A stretch of 63,612 nucleotides of DNA from Chthonomonadaceae bacterium (lineage in GTDB: Bacteria > Armatimonadota > Chthonomonadetes > Chthonomonadales > Chthonomonadaceae): assembly GCA_027459665.1 (NCBI GenBank), contig DAIDHN010000019.1, positions 1-63,612 of the forward strand, in the 5' to 3' direction. Positions 53,930-63,612 of the stretch are shown here, piece by piece. The notes under the pieces are model-generated. The model was not told the origin of the DNA and did not search any database. It was given only the letters and a program-made list of their open reading frames with translations. A program made the position numbers and the translations under genes. Positions within the stretch are counted from its first letter, which is position 1. Every line of letters starts with the position of its first letter.

Positions 53930-55180
53930 ATGACCAATCAACTGGCGGTTTCGGTGCAGGGGGTGGGCAAGGCTTACCGTATTGCACGCAACGCAGAAAA
54001 GTTTTACCATCTCTCCGATGCGATTATGAACAAGATAAAAAACCCGCTTCAGCGTGTAGAGCGGGAAACATTTTGGGCACTGCGCAATATAGATTTTCAG
54101 ATAGACCGCGGTGAGTGCGTAGGGATCATTGGCAGAAACGGCGCCGGCAAGTCTACTCTGCTGAAACTGCTGAGCCGCATTACCCCGCCCAGCGAAGGAC
54201 GCATAGAGCTGTATGGGCGCGTAGGCAGCCTGCTGGAGGTGGGGACTGGGTTTCATCCTGAACTCACCGGGCGTGAGAATATTTTTCTCAATGGGGCCAT
54301 ACTGGGTATGCGCCGCTCTGAAATACAGCGCGAGTTTGATTCTATTGTAGAGTTTGCCGGGGTGGAGAAGTTTCTGGAAACCCCTGTGAAGCGTTATTCC
54401 AGCGGCATGTATGTGCGTCTGGCTTTTGCGGTAGCGGCGCATTTGCGCACAGAAATACTGGTTGTAGATGAAGTTTTGGCAGTGGGCGATGCTGAATTCC
54501 AGAAAAAGTGCCTGGGCAAAATGCAGGATGTTGCCTCTGGAGGGCGCACCGTTCTGTTTGTCAGCCACAATATGCATGCCGTGAACATGCTCTGTTCGCG
54601 AGGCATCTTCCTGCGGCAGGGCGGGGTGGTGTACGATGGCACTGCAGAGGGAGCGGTAGACCACTATCTCAACAGCTTCAGCGCCAGCACTACTCTGGAA
54701 ACCGAAGCGCGATTTCGGCCCGGTACGGGAGAATACAGGGTGGTGGAAGCGCGCTTTGAGAAAAGCGTGTACGACCCGGATGAACCCAAGGTGCTTCGCT
54801 TTAAGCTGGAACGCACGGGACGGCCGCTGACCAGGCTGCATCTCTCTTTCTTTCTCACAGATGAAAAAGGGGTAATGGTCACTCAGTGCGACTCGCGTAC
54901 ACACAACTTCTGGATGAACGATGCCCCGGTGCTGGAAGGGACTTTTACGCTGCAATACCCATGGCTCAAGCCAGGCGAGTATCGAGTAGACCTGCTGATA
55001 GGTTCTGCCGGGATAATCGACAAGTTTGATGGAGCTGCCACGCTGTCGGTATCTCCTGTGCTGCCATTCCCGGCTTCGGTGCCAGAAGATGCTGTGAGCG
55101 ACGGAACCGTATTTTCGGTGTTTGAATATCAGCAGGACACCTCATGCCTTGCTGCCGAGCCGACTGAGAATATTGCATGA
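53930..55180 (+). CDS. Polysaccharide ABC exporter ATPase with substrate-binding C-terminal domain (Wzt-like)
   Basis: A 416-aa protein. The ATPase domain has Walker A 'GIIGRNGAGKSTLLKLL', signature 'KRYSSGMYVRLAFAVA', Walker B 'ILVVDEVLAVGDAEFQ' and the His switch 'FVSHNM', as in O-antigen and teichoic-acid exporters (Wzt/TagH). The C-terminal domain (about residues 265-400) is a beta-sandwich like Wzt-C, which recognises the glycan end. ATG 53930 is chosen from the conserved N-terminus; no perfect ribosome-binding site is seen. The next gene overlaps by 4 nt. The partner permease (Wzm) is not found in the window. Confidence 0.9.
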   Translation: MTNQLAVSVQGVGKAYRIARNAEKFYHLSDAIMNKIKNPLQRVERETFWALRNIDFQIDRGECVGIIGRNGAGKSTLLKLLSRITPPSEGRIELYGRVGSLLEVGTGFHPELTGRENIFLNGAILGMRRSEIQREFDSIVEFAGVEKFLETPVKRYSSGMYVRLAFAVAAHLRTEILVVDEVLAVGDAEFQKKCLGKMQDVASGGRTVLFVSHNMHAVNMLCSRGIFLRQGGVVYDGTAEGAVDHYLNSFSASTTLETEARFRPGTGEYRVVEARFEKSVYDPDEPKVLRFKLERTGRPLTRLHLSFFLTDEKGVMVTQCDSRTHNFWMNDAPVLEGTFTLQYPWLKPGEYRVDLLIGSAGIIDKFDGAATLSVSPVLPFPASVPEDAVSDGTVFSVFEYQQDTSCLAAEPTENIA

Positions 55181-56400
55181 GCGCCTCTCCTGCTGCCTCA
55201 AAACGCATTCGCCTGGAATACCTTGATGGGCTGAGGGGGCTTGCCGCCCTGTATGTGGTGTGCAATCACACCAGCATTATGACCATGAATCTCACTAGCA
55301 GCGGCAAAAGTCTTTCCAAACCGCTTGCCCGTCTTGAACATATTCTTCACTTTTTTGTGTTCAATTACGGCACCTATGCCGTGGCAGTTTTTATTGTGCT
55401 TTCAGGCTATCTGCTTATGCTGCCGGTGGCAAGGCGTGCCGACCTGCAGCTGAGCGGCGGGGTAACCGGTTTTGTGAAACGGCGTGCGCGCCGTATTCTG
55501 CCTCCTTACTATGCCGCCATGGCGTGCAGCCTGCTGCTGCTTTTTTTGCTGCCCATTCTGGGGGTAGACCGTTCGCAAATGTCATGGGCGACCCTGGTGA
55601 AGGGGTCTTTTACCCCTGGCAGCATACTTTCACACCTGTTTCTGGTACACAACCTTACCCGCTGGATAGCCACGATCGATCCGCCCATGTGGTCTGTTTC
55701 GGTGGAGTGGCAAATCTATTTTGTTTTCGCGCTGCTGCTGCTGCCAGTCTATCGCAGGTTCGGCGTGCCTGCTCTAATTGGCACAGCTTTTGCGCTGTTT
55801 GTAATACCTGCCTATGCAGGTTTCAGCCTGCTGAAGCAGTCGCATCCCTGGTTTGCCGGGCTTTTCGCTCTTGGCATGGCAGGGGCATGCATCAATTTTT
55901 CGCCGAATGAGAAATATGCGCGCCTGCGTGCAAGCAAGCTCTGGCTGCCTGCTGCCGGGGGATTTCTGCTGCTAACTCTTCTGATTACATTGCTGCGTTT
56001 CAAACTGCGCGTGCATATAGGCGGAGATTTTCTGCCCGAAACAGCAACAGGTCTGGCCGTGGTCTGCTTTATTGTGCACTGCACCCGCTTGAGGCAGGCA
56101 GGCAGCGGAGAGGAGTTTCTGCCTCTTCGCATTCTGGGCAGCCGACCTCTGGAGATGCTTGGCGTTTTTTCCTACAGCCTCTACCTTGCGCATGACCCTG
56201 TAGTGGAAGTGATTTTCTACTTGTGCAAAATCAGCGGCATCAGCCCAAATATTCTGCTGTTTCTGTTTCCTGTGCTCTCGGTGCTGCTTGCCCTGCTTAT
56301 TTCCTACTGTTTTCATTTGCTGTTTGAAAAGAGGTTTCTGCCTTCGCAGCTTCATGCTCCAGAGAAAGCAAGTGCGCCTCAGCAAACATCCGGGGCATGA
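55177..56400 (+). CDS. Membrane acyltransferase (acyltransferase 3 family)
   Basis: A 407-aa protein with about ten membrane helices. Family hallmarks: 'LEYLDGLRGLAALYVVCNH' (the catalytic-type His at the end), 'AVFIVLSGYLLMLPVAR', 'RRARRILPPYYAAM', 'PPMWSVSVEWQIYFV' and 'GVFSYSLYLAHDPVVEV'. It would acylate the sugar or lipid exported by the preceding ABC ATPase, with which it overlaps by 4 nt. Its 3' end overlaps the converging kinase gene by 22 bp. Confidence 0.92.
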   Translation: MSASPAASKRIRLEYLDGLRGLAALYVVCNHTSIMTMNLTSSGKSLSKPLARLEHILHFFVFNYGTYAVAVFIVLSGYLLMLPVARRADLQLSGGVTGFVKRRARRILPPYYAAMACSLLLLFLLPILGVDRSQMSWATLVKGSFTPGSILSHLFLVHNLTRWIATIDPPMWSVSVEWQIYFVFALLLLPVYRRFGVPALIGTAFALFVIPAYAGFSLLKQSHPWFAGLFALGMAGACINFSPNEKYARLRASKLWLPAAGGFLLLTLLITLLRFKLRVHIGGDFLPETATGLAVVCFIVHCTRLRQAGSGEEFLPLRILGSRPLEMLGVFSYSLYLAHDPVVEVIFYLCKISGISPNILLFLFPVLSVLLALLISYCFHLLFEKRFLPSQLHAPEKASAPQQTSGA

Positions 56401-57377
56401 AGCTGGCATTCGTGAGCCAGCTCTTCTGCATCTACGGTAGCCACCCCCATTTTTTGTACTGCGCATGCACCGGCAAAATTGGCCAGGCAGGCAGCCTGCC
56501 GCACTGAAGCGCCGCCCAGCAGAGCCAGCGTGAGTGCGCACACAGTGGTGTCGCCTGCGCCGGCTACATCGTACACATCGATGGCATGGGCAGGCACATG
56601 CAGCCATTCTCCCTGCCGCGGCCAGCAGGCCAGCCCTCGCGCACCAAGAGTAATCACCAGCAGGTCTGTGTCGAGCTGCTGCTGCAGTTTTCTTCCATAT
56701 GCCTCAAACTGGTCGGGAAACTTACCTGCCAGCGCTTCTGCCTCCGACTGATTGAGCGAGATAAGCGCTGCCCCTGCAAGCCATGAGGCGCTTTCAGGCT
56801 TTGGGTTGGCAAACAGTGGTATTCCACTGTTTCGGCAGTGTGCAGCGAGCTGCAGGGCGGTTTCGCGGGAAAGAGTGCCTTTGCGATAATCAGATACCAG
56901 CACCCCCTCAACCGCGGGCAGCAGAGAGAGCGTTTTTTGCAGCATTGCCTCGGCAACAGCGGCGGGGGCGGGCAGAGTGCGTTCCCGATCTATGCGCAGC
57001 ATTTGCTGGTGCTGCGCCACCACGCGGGTTTTGCGGGTAGTAGGACGGTCGGGAGTGATGAACAGGGCACTGGTGCAAATGCCGCCTGCCTCCAGTTCAG
57101 CCCTGAGCGAAGCGCCTGCCTCGTCTTCTCCTACCATGCCTGCAATGTATACCTGCGCACCCAGGGCCAGCAGGTTGTTGGCAACGTTGGCTGCGCCGCC
57201 TGGCTTCCAGTCTTCCCGGTCCACCTCAAGCACCATCACCGGGCCTTCGGGTGATATGCGCCGCACGCTGCCGTACAGGTACTCGTCTACCATCAGGTCG
57301 CCCAGCACAAGCAGGCGCCGGCCTGCAAAAGCAGACACAATTTTCAAAAGCTGAGAGGGGTTGCTGCTGTTTGTCAT
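56379..57377 (-). CDS. PfkB-family sugar kinase, heptose-7-phosphate kinase-like (RfaE1/HldE N-domain)
   Basis: A 332-aa ribokinase-fold enzyme. It has 'RRLLVLGDLMVDEYLYGSV', 'RISPEGPVMVLEVDREDWKPGGAANVANNLLALGA' (about residues 40-75, with the GGAANVA signature), 'QQMLRIDRE', 'VLVSDYRKGTLS' and the anion-hole 'DVAGAGDTTVCAL' with the catalytic Asp. These match D-glycero-D-manno-heptose-7-phosphate kinase. The nucleotidyltransferase domain of bifunctional HldE is missing. ATG 57377 is preferred; no strong ribosome-binding site is seen. It would feed nucleotide-heptose for surface glycans. Confidence 0.85.
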   Translation of the reverse strand: MTNSSNPSQLLKIVSAFAGRRLLVLGDLMVDEYLYGSVRRISPEGPVMVLEVDREDWKPGGAANVANNLLALGAQVYIAGMVGEDEAGASLRAELEAGGICTSALFITPDRPTTRKTRVVAQHQQMLRIDRERTLPAPAAVAEAMLQKTLSLLPAVEGVLVSDYRKGTLSRETALQLAAHCRNSGIPLFANPKPESASWLAGAALISLNQSEAEALAGKFPDQFEAYGRKLQQQLDTDLLVITLGARGLACWPRQGEWLHVPAHAIDVYDVAGAGDTTVCALTLALLGGASVRQAACLANFAGACAVQKMGVATVDAEELAHECQLHAPDVC

Positions 57378-57489
57378 GAGCAATAATATACCCTGCTCAT
57401 CTGCCCAAAATAAAATACTGCCAGCGCGGGTTGTGATGAGGCTGGCATTTGGCTGCACTGTGCAGCTGGCAGCAGAAACCTGGTAAAGT

Positions 57490-58278
57490 TCAGCTCTCCT
57501 GTTTGTTTTCCTGCAACTGGGGTATAGGCTGAATGGGGGAGTGTGCTGTGTCAGTACCAGGGTTGTCAGCCTGTCGAAGCAGTATGCCGCTGTTTGCAGA
57601 ATGGCTGCCGGCAGCGCGCAGCAGCTCTTCAGAAAGCATGCCTTCTGAAGCACGCAGCAAATAATCTGATGTACTATCCTGCGCGAGCCGTGTTTGTATG
57701 GCTTTCAGGCAGTTTTCCGCCGCCTGTTGCAAATCTGGGTCTCTGGCAAGCCTGCCCGCGCGTATATGGTACTTTACCAGCCTGAGTTCGTTGGCGCCCC
57801 CTACCTGCGTGTATGCCTGCAAGAAGGCAAGCGTGAGCTTTTTTGAGCGGAAAAACAAAAACTTCTGAGTGCGAAAAACCTCTTTGGTAAACAGCGGCCA
57901 GTCGGCTTCTTTCACAAGGCAGAGCAGATGAACCAGAGCATCTTCCATATCAAGGCGTGTTTCAGGCAGTGCTGTGAGCGCGGCTTCAGAGAGGGCGGGA
58001 ACAGCACTTACATCATCATAACGGGCAAGCTCTGCCGCTGCCCGCAGGAATTCTTTGCTTTGTATGAAAAAGCCTGCCATTATAACAGGAAATATGCCGA
58101 TTAAGCCTATGAAGGCGACCATGTTAATACCCAGAAAGCACATGAGCAGCATGCAAAATATCAGCCACGTAAAAGTGACCGACAGTACAGTGATCAGTCC
58201 GGTCTTTATTCTTTTGCGGCGTTTTACGATTTCCTTGTCTGCTGTTTGCAGCAGGGTTTCCAGTTGCCCGGAGTACAT
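57490..58278 (-). CDS. Membrane-anchored HEAT-like protein, second copy
   Basis: A 262-aa protein: basic cytoplasmic N-terminus 'EIVKRRKRIK', two membrane helices ('TGLITVLSVTFTWLIFCMLL' and 'AFIGLIGIFPVIMAGFFI'), then a helical domain with 'AVPALSEAAL', 'LVHLLCLVKEADWPLF' and 'AYTQVGGANELRLVKYHI'. The arrangement and the 'QVG' helix pair resemble the C-terminal half of the protein at 45626-46888. ATG 58278 lies 7 nt behind GAGGGGG. Function unknown. It lies behind the heptose kinase gene in reading direction, with 112 bp between them. Confidence 0.78.
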   Translation of the reverse strand: MYSGQLETLLQTADKEIVKRRKRIKTGLITVLSVTFTWLIFCMLLMCFLGINMVAFIGLIGIFPVIMAGFFIQSKEFLRAAAELARYDDVSAVPALSEAALTALPETRLDMEDALVHLLCLVKEADWPLFTKEVFRTQKFLFFRSKKLTLAFLQAYTQVGGANELRLVKYHIRAGRLARDPDLQQAAENCLKAIQTRLAQDSTSDYLLRASEGMLSEELLRAAGSHSANSGILLRQADNPGTDTAHSPIQPIPQLQENKQES

Positions 58279-58509
58279 GCAGAACCCCCTCAAAGCCCAT
58301 AACGGTTGTTTGCGACAGGCACTTTCATGTTACACCATTTGCCCTTAAAAGGAAGCGGCATACTTTGCAGTATAAAGGTAAAATGTATGTGCATTCAGTA
58401 AAAAACATTGGTAGCAGGTGTTTTTACTGCACAGCGCTTGATTCAGATTGTTCGCGAAGACCCCCATAATCAGGCCGTACCCGATTTGTTGTGAGGAGGG
58501 TTGTACGAT

Positions 58510-59355
58510 ATGGCTGCTTCTTCACTGCCGACGCAGCCTCAGCTGAAACGCACCGGCTTGAAACCGGTTTTGCCGCATGAGCATGGGGCTTGGTTTATTC
58601 TTTATTGCCCGCTTTTGCTTGGCTATGCTGTGAGCGGGTTTCGCAGCAGCGCCTGCATGGCACTACTGGCGCTTGCTGCAACAGGGCTTTTTCTTTTGCG
58701 GGAACCAGCGGAGTTATGGATGCGGGGAAGAAAAAGCAGAGGCACATTGCTCTGGGGAATAGTTTATTTGCTGCTTGCTGCTGCAGGCGGCATACCACTT
58801 CTGCTGAGCAGGCAGAACCACGGCCTGCTGGGCACTGCCCTGACAGGGATGCTGCTTTTTTTGCTGCACGGCAGGCTGGCAGCGAACAGGCGGCAGGATA
58901 GATCGCTTGCCGGGGAGCTGGTGGGAACGTCTGCGCTCACGCTCACGGCTCCCGCCGCCTACATGGTGGGAACAGGAAGCGTTTCAGCTGCTGCGGCAGC
59001 ACTCTGGGGAGCATGCATACTTTTTTACAGCAGCAGCGTGTTTTCTGTTCGACTCTACCTGGCAGCGGCTCGCGCAAAAAAAGAGTGGTCGCCAGCAGTC
59101 AAGCAGCGCATTGTGCGCAGCTCTGTTTTCTATCATCTTCTCTTGAGCATTGCACTTCTGGCTGCAGATACAGCCATGGCTATACCGGCTGCGCTCTGGC
59201 TCTCGCTTGCATTTCTCCCCGCTATAGTTCGAGGGTTTGCCACTATACAGAAACTGACGCCTGCTGTGCCGGTGCTGAAGAAAGTGGGAATGCGTGAAGC
59301 AGCGCTTTCGTTGTGGTTCACAATCGCCTTTACGGCAGGAATGCATTTTTTATAA
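58510..59355 (+). CDS. YwiC-like membrane protein
   Basis: A 281-aa protein with about eight membrane helices. 'PVLPHEHGAWFILYCPLLLG' near the N-terminus is the hallmark of the YwiC-like family, whose function is unknown. 'LAGELVGTSALTLTAPAAYMV' and a UbiA-like run of helices follow, which has led to proposals of a prenyltransferase relationship; I cannot confirm it. ATG 58510 has GGAGGG 9 nt upstream and is preferred over TTG 58501. It precedes the oxidoreductase gene by 46 bp on the same strand. Confidence 0.85.
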   Translation: MAASSLPTQPQLKRTGLKPVLPHEHGAWFILYCPLLLGYAVSGFRSSACMALLALAATGLFLLREPAELWMRGRKSRGTLLWGIVYLLLAAAGGIPLLLSRQNHGLLGTALTGMLLFLLHGRLAANRRQDRSLAGELVGTSALTLTAPAAYMVGTGSVSAAAAALWGACILFYSSSVFSVRLYLAAARAKKEWSPAVKQRIVRSSVFYHLLLSIALLAADTAMAIPAALWLSLAFLPAIVRGFATIQKLTPAVPVLKKVGMREAALSLWFTIAFTAGMHFL

Positions 59356-59401
59356 CTGCCTGTTTTGCAGGGCAGGGCAATTGCTTTGAAAGGAGCGCAT
59401 T

Positions 59402-60421
59402 ATGCGTGCTGCTGTAGTGGGGACAGGCGGGTGGGGGCATACTCACATAGAAGCCTACTGGCGTAACCCGAATATAGAGCTGGCTGGAATATGCGGGCAC
59501 ACCAATGTTGCACGGGCTGAGTCGGCGGCCGCACGCTACAACACACGTGCCTATATGAATATCGCCGAGATGCTGGAAAAGGAAAAACCAGACGTAGTGA
59601 GTGTGATTGCCCCGGATGCGCTGCACTATGCCGCATACAAAACGGTGATAGAAGCCGGCATAGACTGCCTGCTGGAAAAACCTTTGGCAATGGACCTTGC
59701 AGAGGCACGTGAATTAGTGCAGCTTGCCACAGCAAAGGGAATACGCTGCGGCATCAATTTTAACCACAGGTACGCAGACCCGTTTCTGCTGATGGCAAAG
59801 GATGTGCAGGAAGGCAGGATAGGAACTGTGCATCATCTGCTTTGGCGGTTTACCGGCGGGCACTATCCCGAAGGGCATGCCCAGCCGCTTGCGCACCTGC
59901 TTTATATGCAGTCGCACGGCTTCAACATGATGCAGACATTTGGCGGCAGAATAACCAGTATAGCAGGCCATGCGCACGACCCTCGCGGTACAGGACAGTT
60001 TACCACAGCCACCTTCAGTCTTCAGTTTGAAAGCGGTGCTGTGGGCGCATTTTCCGCCTCGGTAGATGAAGATTACCACCATGCAGGCATCTATTCATTT
60101 GAGCTGATGGGGCAGCGCGGGCGCGCTGCAGCTGCCGATGTCGTGTCACGCTACGAATACTGCCCTCGGCCTTCTGCTGATAATCCGCGGCCGCTTGCAC
60201 AGGTATGGCACAGCCCGTTTTTTGCAGATGAAAGCCGCCAGTTTGGGCGCACCACCGACAGACATATTCAGGCGTTTGTTGATGCCAAGCAGAACGGCTG
60301 GCCGGTTCCTATCCCTGTAGAAGAGGGTCTGCATGCCCTGGAAGCAGGGCTTGCTGCTTCTGAGGCGGCATTGAACCGGAAGGTGGTGCAGCTGGTGCAG
60401 CGGGAAATCGGGGGGATTTGA
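59402..60421 (+). CDS. Gfo/Idh/MocA-family oxidoreductase
   Basis: A 339-aa NAD(P)-dependent sugar or inositol dehydrogenase. The Rossmann domain begins at once with 'RAAVVGTGGWGHTHIEAY', followed by 'PDVVSVIAPDALHYAAYKT', the conserved 'CLLEKPLAMDLAEAREL' with the EKP motif, and 'GINFNHRYADPFLLMA'. ATG 59402 has GGAG about 10 nt upstream. The substrate is not identifiable. The gene is followed by a bidirectional hairpin and a convergent katG. Confidence 0.92.
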   Translation: MRAAVVGTGGWGHTHIEAYWRNPNIELAGICGHTNVARAESAAARYNTRAYMNIAEMLEKEKPDVVSVIAPDALHYAAYKTVIEAGIDCLLEKPLAMDLAEARELVQLATAKGIRCGINFNHRYADPFLLMAKDVQEGRIGTVHHLLWRFTGGHYPEGHAQPLAHLLYMQSHGFNMMQTFGGRITSIAGHAHDPRGTGQFTTATFSLQFESGAVGAFSASVDEDYHHAGIYSFELMGQRGRAAAADVVSRYEYCPRPSADNPRPLAQVWHSPFFADESRQFGRTTDRHIQAFVDAKQNGWPVPIPVEEGLHALEAGLAASEAALNRKVVQLVQREIGGI

Positions 60422-60481
60422 CTACTCGTCTGGGCGCAGCGGCAGGCAGAGGAATCGGTAAGAACAAAGCGGGACAAAACA

Positions 60482-60513
60482 AAGAGAGGACGCCCTGGCG
60501 GGAGTCCTCTCTT
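60482..60513. terminator. Terminator between the oxidoreductase gene and katG
   Basis: AAGAGAGGAC (60482-60491) pairs perfectly with GTCCTCTCTT (60504-60513). On the minus strand it is followed by TTGTTTTGT, which makes it a good katG terminator; on the plus strand a weaker T-rich stretch follows. Confidence 0.8.
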
Positions 60514-60555
60514 GCACTTTTCTGGTTACAGAGAATAGAGAAGCGGGTGTTTCAA

Positions 60556-62787
<2,232 letters not shown>

Positions 62788-63243
62788 TTACTCCCTTTTG
62801 TTTTTGTTGGCAAGAGTTTCGTGCTGGCACTGGGGACATAAGCCCCAGTAGATGACTTCAGCTTCTTGTACTATGAAATTGTGGCTGGCAGACGGCTCCA
62901 GGCAGGGCGCCATGCCCACTGCACAGTCGACATCTGCCATACTGCCGCAATTGCGGCAGACTATGTGGTGGTGATTGTCCCCTACGCGTGCTTCATAGCG
63001 TGCCGGGTGCCCAGAGGGCTGAATGCGCCGTATCAGTCCTGCTTCTTCCAAAACAGCGAGGTTGTCGTATACCGCCTGTGTAGAGAGGGCGCCCAGGCGC
63101 AGCCTGGCAACACGCGCAACAGCTTCGGCATCGCGGTGCTGCCCCTCCCCCTGCACCGCCTGCAGCACAGCCAGCCGGGGTGCGGTTATACGCAGTCCGG
63201 CTTTTTGCAGCGATAGGTGCAGGGCATTTTCTTCTGAAGTCAT
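62788..63243 (-). CDS. furA: Fur-family peroxide-responsive repressor (FurA/PerR-like)
   Basis: A 151-aa metal-dependent repressor. The winged helix is 'LHLSLQKAGLRITAPRLAVL' through 'LSTQAVYDNLAVLEEAGLIRRI'. The regulatory metal site region is 'RYEARVGDNHHHIVCRNCG', and two CxxC pairs (CRNC, CPQC) form the structural zinc site. Position directly upstream of katG shows its target, as for FurA in actinobacteria and PerR elsewhere. ATG 63243 follows the predicted transcription start by about one base, so the mRNA seems leaderless. The palindrome at 63278 suggests autoregulation. Confidence 0.94.
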   Translation of the reverse strand: MTSEENALHLSLQKAGLRITAPRLAVLQAVQGEGQHRDAEAVARVARLRLGALSTQAVYDNLAVLEEAGLIRRIQPSGHPARYEARVGDNHHHIVCRNCGSMADVDCAVGMAPCLEPSASHNFIVQEAEVIYWGLCPQCQHETLANKNKRE

Positions 63244-63250
63244 GGACGTA

Positions 63251-63279
63251 ATTATAGCTGATAATCTGGAATGAATCAA
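63251..63279 (-). promoter_or_regulatory. Promoter of the furA-katG operon
   Basis: On the minus strand TTGATT (63279-63274) and TATAAT (63256-63251) are exactly 17 bp apart. The expected start point, near 63244, coincides with the furA ATG at 63243. Confidence 0.8.
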
Positions 63280-63298
63280 TAGAATTAAAGATTCTATT
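63278..63298. promoter_or_regulatory. Fur/PerR-type operator palindrome
   Basis: AATAGAAT and ATTCTATT form a perfect 8-bp inverted repeat around TAAAG. It touches the upstream edge of the -35 box, so a repressor bound here would hinder RNA polymerase. The layout resembles PerR/FurA boxes in spacing and A/T content. Confidence 0.75.
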
Positions 63299-63612
63299 TT
63301 ATTTTTTTGCAATCGGATACTAAGTAGATGAATGCTGCAGGAAATTTTTGGCCACTTTCTTGCTTATGTGAAGAGGGTATTGTGCCTGCATTCGCACAGC
63401 CGGGCAGTTTGAAGCATCGCGACTAGCTGCCGCACTGTCTAGTTGAGCAGTGCAAACGGCATCGCAGGTTTTTTTGAAATTTTTTCGTTTTTTGCAAAAA
63501 AACGCTGTAAACGCTAATTTGGAACAAAAATTGCCATCTACATTATAATTGCAAAACCAATTTGCTTGTTTGGGCGATGCCGCCCTGTTTACTGCAGTAC
63601 CAATACTATTCC
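63299..63612. other. Intergenic region at the window end
   Basis: No gene is seen. A weak hairpin (TGCCG-CACTG at 63428-63437 with CAGTG and CGGCA to 63461) is followed by T7 at 63469-63475. TATAAT at 63544-63549, with TTGGAA 19 bp upstream, may be a promoter for a gene beyond the window. Both are low confidence. Confidence 0.3.

Overview
The window most probably comes from a bacterium of the phylum Armatimonadota. This is an inference. It rests on the two prepilins at 5002 and 5876, whose N-terminal helix runs straight into an 'ILFP(V/A)FAAARE' segment that is characteristic of pseudopilins in that phylum, and on a cluster of unusually large minor pilins. No rRNA or ribosomal gene is present to confirm it. 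Promoters of the -35/17 bp/-10 sigma-70 type are easy to find, and genes are packed with 4-nt start/stop overlaps.

Layout. (1) 1-27837, plus strand: a type IV pilus/type II secretion block with pilB (N-terminal part broken at the window edge), pilT, pilC, pilD, two tandem paralogous prepilins, then PilV-, PilW- and PilX-like proteins of 683, 704 and 1051 aa, and two giant exported proteins of 1631 and 2813 aa carrying beta-propeller-like repeats. The order matches pilV-pilW-pilX-pilY1 of classical minor-pilin operons, with every product greatly enlarged. A strong terminator closes the block. (2) 28658-39159: a type III-B CRISPR locus. The operon cmr1-2-3-4-5-6-csx (minus strand) starts at a consensus promoter at 36035-36063. 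cas6 and an array of eleven intact repeats plus one degenerate repeat lie on the plus strand. A cobalamin-binding-like protein gene sits between cmr1 and cas6. cas1 and cas2 are absent. The Cas10 subunit has a GGDD cyclase motif but no HD domain, and Cmr4 has Glu where its catalytic Asp is expected, so the locus looks built around cyclic-oligoadenylate signalling to the CARF-HEPN protein. (3) 39380-45342: a DUF1015 gene, then a minus-strand operon dacF-rluB-btuF-btuC-TPR protein. (4) 45544-47710: tRNA-Gln(CTG), a HEAT-repeat membrane protein, a GNAT acetyltransferase, and a 54-codon gene with a near-consensus promoter. (5) 48087-58278: carbohydrate and envelope genes: a clan GH-D glycosidase, a GxGYxYP-family exported protein, two acyltransferases, a GT2 glycosyltransferase, a Wzt-like ABC ATPase, a heptose-kinase-like PfkB enzyme, and a second HEAT-type membrane protein. 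(6) 58510-63243: YwiC-like protein, Gfo/Idh/MocA oxidoreductase, and a furA-katG peroxide-defence operon with an operator palindrome and an apparently leaderless start.

Two genes, pilD and dacF, have no canonical start codon that fits both the ribosome-binding site and the N-terminal topology. They appear to start at ATC and ATA. The strongest candidates for new biology are the giant pilus/PilY1-like module, the signalling-biased type III-B system, and the small gene at 47546-47710.
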